Assembly (NCBI GenBank): GCA_025024175.1
Contig: QCXZ01000086.1
Coordinates: 12,490,245-12,554,244, forward strand
Direction: 5' to 3'
DNA from: Rhyzopertha dominica
Lineage: Eukaryota; Arthropoda; Insecta; Coleoptera; Bostrichidae
DNA length: 64,000 bases
Below are positions 33,833-46,779 of the stretch, piece by piece (within the stretch, counting starts at the first letter, position 1; the number at the start of each line of letters is the position of its first letter). A program made the position numbers and the translations under genes. The notes under the pieces are model-generated. The model saw only the letters and a program-made list of their open reading frames with translations. It ran no database searches and was not told the origin of the DNA.

Positions 33833-36426
33833 TTGTTCGAAGATAATTTAATGTCTTCTCGCTCAAAGACAATATTGAAATTGGCACTCTATGTGCTCAA
33901 TGGTAATAATGACAGAAAAATTAAAAATATTAGTTGTAGTACTCTTACTGACAACTATGGTTCAAGCATTAATTTTGAAAATAATCACAACAAAGAAAAC
34001 ATGCATGAACAGGATTCTAGCACAATTAACAGAATTAATGATGATAGCCAAACATGTGAGCCGGTTAACATAAATAATATAGATAATATTCCGGTGGATT
34101 TTATTGGTGTCGACATTATTGAACAAGCTACAAAAAAATATATCCAAGAAATTATTCCTGAACAAGTTACTAGTACAATTAACAGAAATAATGATAACCA
34201 GACATACGAGTCGGTTAACATTAACAGTAGTGTGGAAATAAATAATATAGATTATATACCAATGGATTTTATTGGTGTCAATATTATTGAGCAAACAACA
34301 AAACATGTTAAATAAATTTTGCCTGAAAAGTTTACTAGTGCAATTAACAGAAAAGACGATAACCAAATATATGAGTTGGTTAACAATAATGCAGAAATAA
34401 ATTAAGATATTTCCATGTCCATGGATTTTATTGGTGCGAATATGATTGAGCACACAAACATGTTTGATAATGAAGGTCTTCTACAAAGAGATGATGCATA
34501 TCAAGAAAATAACAGTGAACAGCTAGGTACTCCTGACTGTAATTTATCAAATCTAGATACTGTATACAACTGTAATATTATGGTTGACGGTATTGACACA
34601 CTTGGTGACTGTGAATCAGGCAATGATTATAATCATGAAGGAGATGCCCATAATGACACAAACGCTAATACACCTGACGAGAATGATACGGGTACACAAA
34701 ATAAAACCGGTGTTGATAACTTGACCAAAGTGTACTAAAACGGAAGTTGATAGCAAAGCCTGATGAATGGAAGAGGCAAAAAAATAAAAAACTTAGATTG
34801 AGAGGACAACAGTACGTAGGCTTTACATACAGCCAAGAAAATAAAAAAGGTAACCAAAACCACATAAGAAGTGAAAGAAAGCTGCAGCCGAGGTGTCGAT
34901 CAAACTATTGTTTGAAAGCAAAAACCAAGCAGTGTTCTGAAGTACCAGAAGAAGTAAGACAAAAAGTATTTTTGGTCTAAAATGACATGGGATCAAAGAA
35001 GGGTTTATATTTCTTTTAATGTGCGTAAGCAAATAACAAAAATAAAAACAACTAATGCTGAGAAATCAAGGCGAGATGGTAGCTATCAGTATTTTATAGA
35101 TGCTGGACAAGAAAAATATCAAGTTTGTCGAAATATGTTTTTAAATACTTTTAGTATTGGATATAAAATGATACACCATTGGGTTAACTCTAGTACATGT
35201 GGAATGCATGAAGACATTGAAAGTAGACTTTCTACGAAAGAAAAAATTAAAAAAGACAACAAAGATCGTTACGACTTTTTGGATAACTTTTTTAATTCGC
35301 AGCCTAAACATTATGCATGAAAGAATTCAACTAAATTATTTTTGGAACCTGTATTTCAATCATTGACTGACGTGTATAAATTATACAAGGAAAAGTGTTC
35401 TGATGACAATAAACTGCCATACAGTATAAAAAATCTTTAACCAGATGCTCAAACAAAAACACTGGGTAGCTCACAATTTGTGAAAAGAACTAGCTCGAAA
35501 TGAAAAGATGATGACACAAAAATGGCACTTGAAAACCAAATTATTGCACTTGCAATGGACTTGCAAGCTGTGAAGTTGAGTCCGTATGTTAATGCAAATG
35601 CATTTTATTACAAAACAAAGCTAAGCAACCATAATTTTACAGTTTTTAATTTAAAAACTCACCACGTAACATGCTATTGGTTTTCCAAGGATCAATATTG
35701 TGAACTTAAAGCTTCCACTTTTGCATCATGCATTATTGATTATCTTCAGAAAAACTGTGAGTGAGGCTAAAATTCCCATTGTTCTGTGGTCTGACGGATG
35801 CACATATCAAAACAGAAATAGTGTAATGGCAAACGCTCTTTTAAATTTTTCAATAAAAAATGACATCCCGGTGTATCAAAAGTATTTGGAAGTTGGGCAT
35901 ACCCAAATGGAATGTGACTCCGTCCACGCTCTTATTGAAAGAAAACTACGTAATAAGACAGATTTATTTGCCAAGCAATTATGTGAGAATTTCAAGGGAG
36001 GCACGCAAAAAGATGCCCTATGAATGTTTTGACTTAGAATACAGTTTCTTTAAAAATTATGCAGCTGGCGAACACCAGGATTATCATTCTATAAGACCTG
36101 GGAAGAAGTCGTAAGATCCTGTCGTAACAGACATTAAAGCAATTGCTTATAAGCCAGAAGGTGTTATTCAGGTAATATTTGCATTATCTTTAGTCAGTAC
36201 ATCATATAATATTAATCAAACATGGTTTTAGGTGAAACTAGGATTTAATGAAGTTTGGCAAGATCTTCCCATACGACCAAAGAAGATGCCGCCAATTTTG
36301 GATTATCCACCATTGCATAACGAAGCCTGCAAAATTTCAAACTCAAAATATAAACATTTGCAAGAGTTGAAATCTGTTATACCACGAGATTGCCAAGAGT
36401 TTTATAATAAACTACCCCATTACTGA
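33833..36426 (+). pseudogene. Broken gene of an insect repeat family (DUF7869-like)
   Basis: Several frames in series make up one degraded gene. It starts with an Asn-rich region (33833-34735) holding three tandem repeats. A basic segment follows (about 34747-34980), then a helical block with MFLNTFSIGYKMIHHWV (34982-35317). The conserved core (about 35522-36020) contains NANAFYYKTKL, VLWSDGCTYQNRNSVMANAL and LEVGHTQMECDSVHALIE. The C-terminal part, after an apparent intron (36172-36231), has LGFNEVWQDLPIRPK and HLQELKSVIPRDCQEFY. The D...H/E pattern resembles the DUF7869 group found in transposon-like insect genes; the chemistry is not established to my knowledge. At least four stops or frameshifts are present. 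The N-terminal repeats may not belong to the family core. Confidence 0.6.
34011..34470 (+). repeat. Three tandem coding repeats of about 45-55 codons
   Basis: Units share TxxINRxxDxQ, then VNIN, then PxDFIGVxIIEQxTK (34011-34155, 34156-34330 and 34331-34470 approximately). The third unit contains two stop codons. Both the DNA and the protein are repetitive and Asn-rich. Confidence 0.7.
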
Positions 36427-38031
36427 GTAAATTTTAATACTAATTCTGAAATTCCTCATTTTTGGCTTTGTATAAGGTAATATTTATTTGTTCACGAGTT
36501 TTTCCTCTTTTATATTGTTTATAATGAATAAAGAGTTGTTAAGTTACTATTGTTNGTGTNAGAAACTCGTCGTTTAACCGTTTTGTATGATCAAAAATTA
36601 ATAAAAAAAAATTATTCTAAGGCTTTGTACTCATTCAAAAAATCTCTTACTTTGGATATTTCAAAACGTCCTAACTTAATATATTTAAAGAACTGCAAGT
36701 ATTTGTGCGAAATTAAGCAAATCACATTGTTTATAATTAACTATATATTAACTTTTGTAAAAATTTCGAAAAAATATTATTACGTTCTTAATTAAGACGG
36801 TTTATTTGTGTTCCTGTAAAGTGTTATAAAATGAGTTTGGAGGTTTTGTACGCATGTTATCGATATACTACTGTAGTTTAAAGAGCGGGTTTGTGTTTAT
36901 ATTGAATTAACCAAACCGTCTAAACCATATCAAATTTAAATAAATAGTACTGTATGAGGATGACAGTGCTAGACATCAACTTAAAAGAATACAATATCTG
37001 CTGGAACTGAAACAACAAACATAAATTTTTATTGCCTGTCTAATTCCAAACTCTGGCAACTGCCCTCCAGAATTGAACAAAAAATGCATTTAATAATAAC
37101 TACGTAAAAAATAACATACGTTAGTAAATTTTTACAGTTGATTATGACTTATTTAGAAACATTATTCATAAAAGATTTGACACATTTCGTGAACCGGAAG
37201 TTGTTTCTTTTGCTTCTGAGGTACACTACAGTAATAACTACAGCTAATTGACTTTATTGTAAAGGCGCTTCAAGTATATAATTTTTGCATCTCTGCAAAT
37301 TTGTCTAAAGTTAACCGTTTGTGAGAAAAAAAATCTGTTCCAAACTAAAACTAATAATAATAAGATTCTTTTACTTATATTGACGCTATATATCAATGTC
37401 TGTTATATTCAGTTTAGATCACATTTAAAATATCCTCACCGCTGCTTCATATTTTCATTAAAATCTAAATTTCCCAAGTACTTATTTGTAGAAATCTCAT
37501 TTTGTAACTTGTAATATTGCAATGTGTGTGCCCCATTTTTTTAGCAAAAAAAAACAATTTGTTTTTTTAAAAGTTAGCTAATGTTATTAAATAATATATC
37601 GGGATTTTAGTTTAGAAAGATTCCAAAGTGCTCATGGATAGTTAAATTAATATGAAAGTAAACACAAACTTACTTTCACTAAAAAATAAGTCGTATTTTC
37701 CCTGTCTGCTTGTCAGTCGTGATAATTATTCACCTTTGCTAAACATCATCAATGGGAGCCAACAAATAAATTATACTGGAACCTGGCCAACCAAGTGGAG
37801 CAGAGTAAACTAGTAAGAGTAGCAAGCAAGCAAGCATATGAATTTTCGAATAATATCTGAAACTTGAAATGCCGAGGAGTGTCATAACGGTAGCATACCT
37901 TCCAGTGATATAACGTAAATGGCTCTACCTGCACCGCTATGCGGCAACTAGCTGTACCTCTTTTACTCGGAAGGGTTGTGATCCAAAATAACCCGCCCAA
38001 TATGCCGCCCGGCTAGGTCGTCTCATTTTCT
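36427..38031. other. AT-rich stretch between two pseudogenes
   Basis: No recognisable domain. N bases occur at 36555 and 36560. Short frames have AT-driven composition only. Confidence 0.35.
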
Positions 38032-39577
38032 ATGTCCGCGGGTGTACCTTCAATAAGTACATTAAATACTTACATAAGGAACATGAGTAGTGGATATGGT
38101 TTTGATGAGCCTACATTTAAACTGTTAAAAGCTAAAGTCTCCAACATGGATAGTAATGANAAACATGGTAAGAACCATTATGTTTGTATAAATATGATAA
38201 ATGTATGTTACCTGTTTTTAGGCGTTCTTCTCATAGACAAAATGACGCTAAGTCCTGGGGTTACATTCGATTCTGCCTTATTCAATGTTGCAGGGATTGT
38301 AGAACTTCCTGGTGAAAATACTAACAAACAGCTTGGAGATCATGCTCTGGTCATAACTTTTCAGCCTTTCAAAGGAAAGTGGGTTCAAAGTCTAGCTTGC
38401 TTCTTAACAAAAGGCAATGCTAAGGTTGAAATCTTGACCCACTTCATTTTGGAAGCCATCATGCTAACCGAGCAAGCAGGACTGGAAGTTGATGCAGTTG
38501 TAACGGATGGTGCACAATGAAACAGAGCTATGTGGAAAAAATTTGGGATAAGCGAGGGTTGCCCAAGAGCATGTCATCCATACAACCCAAATCGCAATTT
38601 GTGGTTCATATCCGATTTTCCTAATCAAATGTTTGAAGAAATGCATGATTTCTCATAAATTTGTTAAGGTAAATCTTCACAGCCAGAATCTGTAAAACAA
38701 ATAATAATAATTATTTATTGATAGACACCACAGGGTCCAATTGACATAAAGCATTGGAAAGCTGTGATTGAAATTGACTGGATTGAAGGAATGTCCCCGA
38801 TCCATCCATCAATCCCACCTTCTGGCAAAAAATGAATGTCGCTATAGCATGGCAGGTTAGAAGTACAAGCAAAATATGAAAGTACCTTGACACTTAAACT
38901 TATTTATTACAGTTTTGGAGTGCATCTGCTGCTGCCATGTTAAGTTACAGAAGCCAAGGTTTACCGGAGCTTCCCAACTGTGAAATTACTGCCACTTTTG
39001 TTAACCATGTTAACAGGCTTGCAGATGTGGTCAAAAATGAAAAATTTCATAATCTATGGTTTACACCTTATTGCAAGTCATCACGAGTTTCTTGCATGTA
39101 ATCCAGGGTATCCGAGAACACCCCGAAGAGAAGCAAACAAACCCACAACATCAAAATCCAGCCACAAAATTTGCATTTTTTCAGAAACGACAGACTTTGG
39201 ATTGATTATTTTGTTACAAGCAACTCTGGAAATATGCAATTACCTTTGCGTGGTTTTAATTATCTGATGACAGCAAGATTAAATCAAGATGCTTTAGAGG
39301 TACTTGTAAAATGTTATATCGAGCAGACTTAAAATTTATGATCACTGTAGCATTTCTTTGGGATGGTTCGTTAATCAGCAGGGCAAAATACCCATCCAGA
39401 GCGAAAAGTGTTTGCTCAACTGTTTCGTTTACTGTCATTTTATTCTTTAGTGCAGCCAGTAAAGGGCAGTTACATAACTGGATGGAAAATGTAAATACAC
39501 TGCTGAAAATGGAAGACTTCCGCAAAACAACAGCAAATAAAAGAAAGCAAGAACTTTATTTTAGAATTATTTTAATA

Positions 39578-40080
39578 CGAGGCATGTTTTTTAAGTAAGT
39601 ACCGTTTTGCGATTCCGCCGCCGCAGCGCTACGGTCCAGAACAAAAGACGTGGCAAGTTGAGTAAGGGTATCGTTTTGCTGCATGACAATGCCCGTCCAC
39701 ATGTGGCTAATCGGACCAAAGATCTCATCAAATCTTTTAAATGGGAAACTCTAGATCATCCTCCATACAGCCCTGATCTAGCGCCCAGCGACTACCATTT
39801 GTTCCTGCACTTGAAGAAACACCTGGGTGGTCAGCGTCTTCAAGACGATAACGAAGTCGAAACATTTGTGATCCAGTGGTTAACAAGTCAGGCGGCAGAA
39901 TTTTATGAGGAGGGTATTCAAAAACTGGTGCCACGTTATGACAAGTGCCTCAATATTCACGGAAATTATGTAGAAAAGTAGATTAAGGTACAGGCTTTCA
40001 TGTAAGATAAAATTATTGCGATATCTTTGCACGTCTTTTTTTAATTCCAAAACGGTACTTACTTAAAAAAACATGCCCCG
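39578..40080 (+). mobile_element. Internally deleted mariner inserted in the P-like pseudogene
   Basis: A 503-bp element with terminal inverted repeats (CGAGGCATGTTTTTTAAG at left, the complement ending CATGCCCCG at right), flanked by TA on both sides (39576-39577 and 40081-40082). The internal sequence keeps only the 3' part of a mariner transposase, so the copy is non-autonomous. It splits the P-like pseudogene and is therefore the younger insertion. Confidence 0.88.
39607..39981 (+). pseudogene. C-terminal part of a mariner transposase
   Basis: 124 open codons containing SKGIVLLHDNARPHVANR (second catalytic Asp), HPPYSPDLAPSDYHLFLHLK (third, DD34D type) and the C-terminal YDKCLNIHGNYVEK ending. 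The DNA-binding domain and the first catalytic Asp are missing, so it cannot transpose itself. The well-kept frame suggests recent decay. Confidence 0.88.
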
Positions 40081-40630
40081 TAGATTGGACATTATTCTTA
40101 AAGGCAAGCCATGCTAAATTTGCAACTCATGATGTGAACATATATAAAAACCAACACCCTACTTAAATGTACTTTTTAGGTGACGAGCTTTTATACCATT
40201 CCTGATATAATTAGTGAGTTAGATAACAACATTGGATAGCCGATTGATGAATATGCTCTTCATTATGTTGGTGGTTTTACAGCTCGACACTGTGAGCGAT
40301 TTGCTAAAAGCTGTACTAACTGCACAGTTTAAAAAAATCAAGTGACAGAGATGACATAATATATCCATCCGACAATCTTGTAACCCTATTAAATACATTG
40401 GAGACAGGCTTAATTAAGACATACCATTTTACCGATGTCTGCCCAAATTTTATCTTTCATGTCCTTGATAAACTGGAAACCATTGTTATTCCAACTGTTG
40501 GTTGTGCATTACATAAGCACGATGTTACCAAAGCAGTCATAAACTTTTATATTACAATGAGAATCCATTTTTTCTGCAAGGACTGGAATCATAATACAGC
40601 CCAGCCTAAAAAAAGAAAGAACAGCTAACT

Positions 40631-42420
40631 AAGTAATAATTTAAACATATGTATACTAATAATTTTTATCTCCTTCACAGGTAAACAGGTACGTTGTTAT
40701 GTAACAGTGTCAGTGTTGCAGGTCAGCTGCTCCAAACTACTACATTTATGTTATGCCCAGACATACCTACTCTTCGAAAATATACAAATGCTTTACTTGG
40801 GCATTGGTATATTTTAGACTGCTTAACATCCTACTTTCGTAAATATTAATTCGAAATTTTTAAAATGTTAAATATCAGGACAACAAGCAGGGAGGACATG
40901 GTGAAGCTTTAGCATTCAATAATGTTATAAGCTTTTTCCTCTTCAGCCTACACGTATGAGATCAGTGTTGTCCTTGTTTATGTTTAAATAAAAATTGAAC
41001 GGTTTACTGATTACCGGCGTCCTCTGTTAAGATAAGTAACTTTTATAATAGCTTTTATTTTCGAGTAGCGCACATACATTCACTGGCATAGCTCGACACA
41101 GAATGTTATAAATGCGCGATAAACAAGCAACCGAAAAAAGTTCACAAAAAACGCACACTGTTTCCCCATACATTTTACAGTAAATAAATTAAACTGAATA
41201 CAATTCACGACAGATAACACAACAGCTTTGTTATCGAGCCAATGAAGAAAATTTTTAACTTACAGCTTAAATCTATAAGAAACTGAAATGTATGCTTTGC
41301 AGGTATCAGTTAGAAATGCAGTATATTGATAATCTACGAACTATCTTTTGCATGAAAATTAAAAGCTCTAAAAAAGTATTATTTAAAGTACACTACCAAT
41401 AAGAGAATGCTATTTTGTTAACTATTCTATTGCAAAAGGACGAAACATTTTAGCCCAGTCTGCAGAAACCCTTTATTTACTATTTTATTACACTTCTGTG
41501 TACAACATCTGAAATAAAATAAAACCTATTTTCCTTCTGCAGCATCTTCTACTGTTATGTAATGAGCTCAGCTTGATGTCAAATTTACTACCTAGCATTT
41601 TAGGAATTTACTGAACAATGTAATCCAGGGTGAGACAGAACTGAATGAGCAGTTTTAGGGGGTTATACAAAAAAGTGTATGCAGTATACACAGAAAAACA
41701 AATTAACTTGAGTTTCCGGGCTGTTGTCCTGCAACCTTTGCTGATGAAATGTAGATGTTGTAACTGATGGCATCTTCAGTGCTGACTAGAACTAAAATTT
41801 GTACATGCTTTGCCATGTATAGAATTAGGTATATTCATTTAATGATTTAATGTGAACAGCACCTCTACGTAATTTTTTGATTGCAATAAAACAGTATAAA
41901 ACGTAAATTATAAAAGGTAAAAGGCAACAGCTAAAGTAGTTAACATGGCACATGTATCTCTAACAGTAAAACAATGCATCTGCAAAAAATTCCATGCAAA
42001 AAGCATAACAAACACACATGTTATATCTCTATGATTACCTACTAGAATTTACAATTAAACAGCAAAAGGTTGATTAAAATGTTGCCAACTACACAGACCT
42101 CCACACAAAGCAATCTGAAAGAGATTTTGTTACAGCTAATAATCAGTTCATTAATAGATAAAATACATATACTACCTACCTATTATATAAAAGAACAATT
42201 CCGAATTTGCCAAGTCCTCGAGAACAGACTTTACGTTACTGTGTACATGTGCATTACTAAATGAATTTGCAAGTCATGGAAAATAGAATAGAAAATAATG
42301 ATTAATTCTGCACGCCCGCATTATAGCAAATATTTAATTTCAAAAACTATAGTAAGGACCAGTTTGTAGAAAGTGACTCAACTTTTATATCAATGAATTT
42401 CGTGATTATGTGTCAACTTT
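40631..42420. other. Unassigned AT-rich stretch
   Basis: No coding region was recognised. A CAGGGTGAGACAG motif near 41627 resembles transposon termini, but I could not pair it with another end. Confidence 0.35.
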
Positions 42421-42424
42421 AATC

Positions 42425-43000
42425 AAATGTCAAAAAATGAAACTGAGAGTTTAAACTTTCGGTTATCCTTTCGTGACATTTTATGTAGCTAAGCAAAATT
42501 AGAAACGAGAACCGCACCTCTTCTTTGAGTCTTCATCCTAGGGTCGTCACACCGTGAGGAGCGGCCCATATGTTTGTTTAATTTGACATATATTTTCACA
42601 AATTGGAAGTCAAAAATTTCTGAACAACCGTTATGTCCTGCTTTCTGCACAAAATGTCTTTTTTTTGCTTTTTTTCGCAATACATTGGGCATTCCTTTTA
42701 ATTTTAAAAACAACTAGGTCATATGTACTGGCATACTAGCAAATGTTTGTTGAAAACAATTTAATCTATTACCACTAGTAGAAGTTTGGGAAACTTGGGA
42801 TATCAGTTGAAAATTTAAACTTCCTATCATCGCTTTGTCGTGTAAGATGTAGGTAAGCAAAATTAGAAATACGAACTGCACCACTTAGCTGTTAATCTTA
42901 AAGGTGTCAAGCGGTGAGGCCTCGCCCACCTCTCCAGGGTACCATTCAATACTTTCGCAGCCCAGTGTACACTGCCCTCATGCCTCAAAAGGTATAAACA
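42425..43000 (+). repeat. Tandem duplication, unit about 365 bp
   Basis: GTAGCTAAGCAAAATTAGAAA near 42484 recurs as GTAGGTAAGCAAAATTAGAAA near 42850. Both are preceded by AGTTTAAAC/AATTTAAAC blocks and followed by matching GCACC, GTGAGG and GCCCA landmarks. The copies are diverged and the repeat is only partly preserved. Confidence 0.5.
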
Positions 43001-43172
43001 AACTGCCATTTGAAGACACTTTTGCATAAGCTCTTGCAGTTTTGCTTTGCATATTTTATAAATCATTATCATATGGAGTAAACATTATGCAATTTTATTA
43101 CTCTCTGCACACTACTAATGTGAATAATCGAATAATTTATGGTGCTTTACTACAGTATAGAGGTATTCTGTA

Positions 43173-45300
43173 CAGGGTGAGTAAGAGGTGACTGGCTCCT
43201 GGAGATTTAAAGAAAAAATTACTTGACTAAAGTGGTAACAGAAGTTGCTGGAAATCTTTTCAAGTTCGTAGAATTACCGCTAGAGAGTGCTATATCTCCA
43301 ATTTACAAAAATCATGTTTGTTACATAACTTCTGTAATAAGGGCATGGAGTAATTAATATTATAAGATTCTTTGAACTAAACTCAATAACTTTATAACTT
43401 CTTTTTAACTTCTCATAAAGGAATTTGCTTATACCTCTGTTTGACTTGTATAAAATGCAATGTTAAATGCTAGCAAGCAGTTTGTGCACTGATCGCAAGG
43501 TGGCACTTTCTAAATGTTTTACCTAAATATCGTTTTTTTTTAGAGTTTCTAATTACCTGCAATGTTATGAGAATTTTTATGTAAGTAAATGGAAAATTAA
43601 ATGCAGATAAAACTGGTTAAAGCCACAGTTTAATATGTTTTGGTGTTTGAACATTTAAAGGTTGAATTCAGAAAACTATTAGTTTTAGAACATTGTTTTT
43701 TTTAATCTAAGTAGGCTTATAAGTACTTATAGTACTTACTAATATTATTGGAATGAATAGAGGATACAAGTTTTAGTAAAAATTTATTTAGGAGAGAAAA
43801 CGATTGGACCATTTTCTTAATCTCCACTTAGTGGCGAACAGTATTTAGAATTTCGCATGAGTGAAGTTCCACTTTTACTGGGGGAAATAAACGTAGAGAC
43901 TAGGCAACCTATGTATTTTCAGCATCATGGTTGTCGAGTACATTTCACAGTCTGTGTTTAGGAATATCTAAATCAAGTGTATACTGTATACTACCTGTAT
44001 ACTAGGTACTTTAATACCATTTATAAAAATTGAAAGTGCGTCACTATTGGTTCAAGATTAACATTACCTATGGATAGAAAATGGTGGCAAAATGAAATGA
44101 ATACAATTTTTGTTACCGGGTGTTTGTGGTTTGCTCTGTTACACATTTTATAGTTTCGGCTGCCTACTAAAATGCAACTGCTACCTGCTTTAGTATCAAT
44201 AATTACTATATTTTATTTTAATAGCTAAAATTGTTGTTCCAGGCCTATTTCAAATTGCAATAAAAGTATTAGAGCAAATAGAATATTTTTTCATGTAGGT
44301 AAGGAAAATGTTCTTTAATTTCTGCTATTTTAGAACACCAAAAGACATATACAGGGTCCGCCACTCCCCAGGCTCGTATTTTCAAGTACAAAGTTCGTTC
44401 TAAAGAGAGAGAGGCTAGAAAACGAAATCCTGCGATGAGGCTAGTTCGGTTTTCTACATCGCGCACTCTCTCTATTTAGAACGAACTTTGTACTTGATTT
44501 ATTTAAAAGTTACTTAAAATTTTGGGGTTTTGTGTGCAGCGATGGGTATGTAGGCACAATTTGTAAACTAACACATTAAAATTCTGAACAACCCTACTTA
44601 AAGCACATGGCGGCGACTAGTTTTTCTAATTTTTCACTAAGAAGAAGTAACAATTACGCATATTTGGTAATGACACAAATTGAAGAAGACAAAAAGTCGG
44701 CATTCAACTATGAAGCAATATTTATTATACGAGGTAAGGTTAAAAAATATTTACAAAAATTAACTTTAAATACAATATATGATAATCTGCAAAAAAATTT
44801 TTGGACATCTAATAAGCTGTCTTTGAAGAGTTTATAAAGACCTACAATTTGACATATAAGTTAAGGTTGTACCTAAAAAAATAAAGAAAATACGAGCCTG
44901 GGGAGTGGCGGACCCTGTATACTTTTAGCAGTTTAATCTGCATTTAATTTTCCTTTAATTTAATCATTGTATTTAAAGATTTCGAGAAAATCGATATTTA
45001 TGTAGAACATTCAGAGAACGTTCCCTTGCAGTCTATGGACAAACTATTTTAGAATTATCAATAACATGCTTGGCACAAAAATTACAGTTTAGTGCAGATA
45101 AACTAATAATATTGACAAATATGATTTTCAGGAATTGGAGATTATGTAGCACCCTTCCAGGAATACCTCTACGAACTTGAAGGTAATTTCCAGTAACTTC
45201 TCTTGACCACATTATTTAGCAATTTTTCTCTTTAAAGTTTTAGAAGGACTAGTATATATGATTTAAGGCAGGTCACCTCTTTTAATAATTACTCACTCTG
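43173..45300. mobile_element. TIR DNA transposon (about 2.1 kb) with TA target duplication
   Basis: The left end CAGGGTGAGTAAGAGGTGAC and right end (complement CAGAGTGAGTAATT...AGAGGTGACC) are flanked by TA at 43171-43172 and 45301-45302. The inverted repeat continues inward for about 150 bp, including AGTGGTAACAGAAGTT and TTCAAGTTCGTAG against their complements near 45120-45240. No transposase was recognised, so it looks non-autonomous or eroded. A separate MITE sits inside it. Confidence 0.75.
44352..44917. mobile_element. MITE nested in the 43-45 kb element
   Basis: 566 bp with near-perfect terminal inverted repeats, CAGGGTCCGCCACTCCCC, extending about 33 bp, and TA on both sides (44350-44351 and 44918-44919). 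It contains an inner hairpin (about 44384-44495; CAAGTACAAAGTTCGTTCTA and its complement). A 76-codon frame (44607-44837) shows no known domain. It shares this body with the foldback at 47.2-48.3 kb. Confidence 0.85.
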
Positions 45301-46779
45301 TATACTTGGTCTAATGCGAGCTGGTCAATAGCAATGGGGTTGTTGCCCTTGACAGTAAATCGTTATTATAACACTTGTGAGACTTTGCCTGGACCTAATG
45401 GAGTTAGAAGCTGGCAATAGAAAAAATATTTGTAATGTTTTAGTGTCTCATTTTTACCTTTAAAGGTTTTCCGCCAAATTCAAATATTTCGTGGTACGTC
45501 ACCGTTCCTGGAGATGCACTTCGCTATTGCGCCGATGAGCCGGATGCCCTGTTGCATGCTTGACACCTTTGTCGCTGTTGAACACGCGTATGTTCTGTGA
45601 TCTGTGGTTCTGTGCCTCTGTTTACGTTTTGGTTTGAGAAAGGAGGACGCGTTAAAGTTTTGTTTTTATTTACTTGTTACGTTGTTGTTCAAACATAGAC
45701 TGCAAGATTATGTAAAGGGATCTTCGGACAATTTACCAAAAATTGACTTACACATGAATGACGAATTTTACATGAATGGAAACAAACTCGTGTGGCCAGA
45801 ATATTCAATTTTACGCAAATTAGGCGATTTTGCTATTTAAAGGTTGCGACTTGAATAAAATGATGCAAGGGCAGCTATACACGCTGTAACTCAGGTTTAA
45901 ACGAGTTTACCTACTTAATAAATAGTTGTTCCAGTTTTAATATCACGATATATCCGCTACAAGCTATAATTTTAATTTAATGTATTTTATGTTTTACTAT
46001 TTACAGTGAAAACGACTAACAACGAATCGCGTTTTACACATCCATTCGCATGTAGGTTTTTATAATTCATAACTACAGTTGCGAGTTTGGAATAAAATGG
46101 CAACGCTGCTGCGACTTCGGTTTCAGAAACCTCATCTAGGCCGACAGGAATGTCAGGATCAAAAAATGGCGTGGCAACATTACAGTTACACCGCACTAAG
46201 CGCGCCAGGGAACGCTGACGTCAGAGATACAAACTTTAAACATAAACAATCTTTTTTAAGCATTAACTAAGCGCTTTGCGAAAAATAAAGAAAGCAAGCG
46301 TCTATTTTTTTCATGTAGATTCATATTCTGCAATAAAAAAAGGGGGCAACAGGCCCATTCTGAGATGCACATTGACCCGAACTCGTAGGCCATCGACTAA
46401 AACTGTCATTTATTTCAAATAGGAGGTGGAATGATCTGGAGTATGGCCGTTGATATAGGCATAGATAAAATAATTAATTAATTGATCTATCTATTAAAGC
46501 AGTTGCTGTCACTACTCGTTTCCAGCTTTTTTGTACCAGTTTGTGTTAAATGAGTTTGGGTAACAGTTGAGTTTTGTTATAAAAGTAAATATACATTAAA
46601 AAACTAAAAAGCAGTAATAGGGCATTTTGTTTTGCCTATGGCTGCTGCTTATTTGCAGCAAAATTATAAAACCTGATTAGTTTTCATTACTTTCCTATGA
46701 ACGGAAGCATAGCGGATTTAACAGTCAACAAACAAGACTTATTCAGTCTTGATCTATACACCGTCTGGATAGAAAAAAA
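45301..46779. other. Stretch with mixed composition, no gene confirmed
   Basis: 45460-45840 is more GC-rich and holds a 78-codon frame (45604-45840; ...KIDLHMNDEFYMNGNKLV...) with coding-like residues but no recognised family. 46060-46230 is also GC-rich and contains the palindrome TGACGTCA near 46217. I cannot support a promoter or gene from this alone. Confidence 0.3.

Larger units (their letters stand above)
38032..40630 (+). pseudogene. Second P-element/THAP9-like transposase, degraded and interrupted
   Basis: It begins inside the transposase with SISTLNTYIRNMSSGYGF. The RNase H-like core follows: GVLLIDKMTLSPGVTFD with the first Asp, GDHALVITFQPFKGKWVQSL, then VVTDGAQ with the second Asp, followed at once by a stop at 38518-38520 and RAMWKKFGI. 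Further parts are visible across frames: NRNLWFISDFPNQ near 38602, GFNYLMTARLNQDALE near 39255 and LFRLLSFYSLVQP near 39420. After the nested mariner come DEYALHYVGGFTARH near 40245 and a C..C pair. No THAP domain was seen upstream. Many stops and shifts mark it as an old copy of a lineage different from the 11.3-kb gene. Confidence 0.75.

Noticed and set aside
33962..34453. 163-codon minus-strand repetitive frame
   Set aside because: It mirrors the sense-strand tandem repeats of the 33.8-kb gene; the sense frame continues into the conserved core.
45604..45840. Host protein-coding gene
   Set aside because: Composition is plausible, but there is no conserved motif, clear start context or splice partner. 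It is kept only as a note within a larger stretch.
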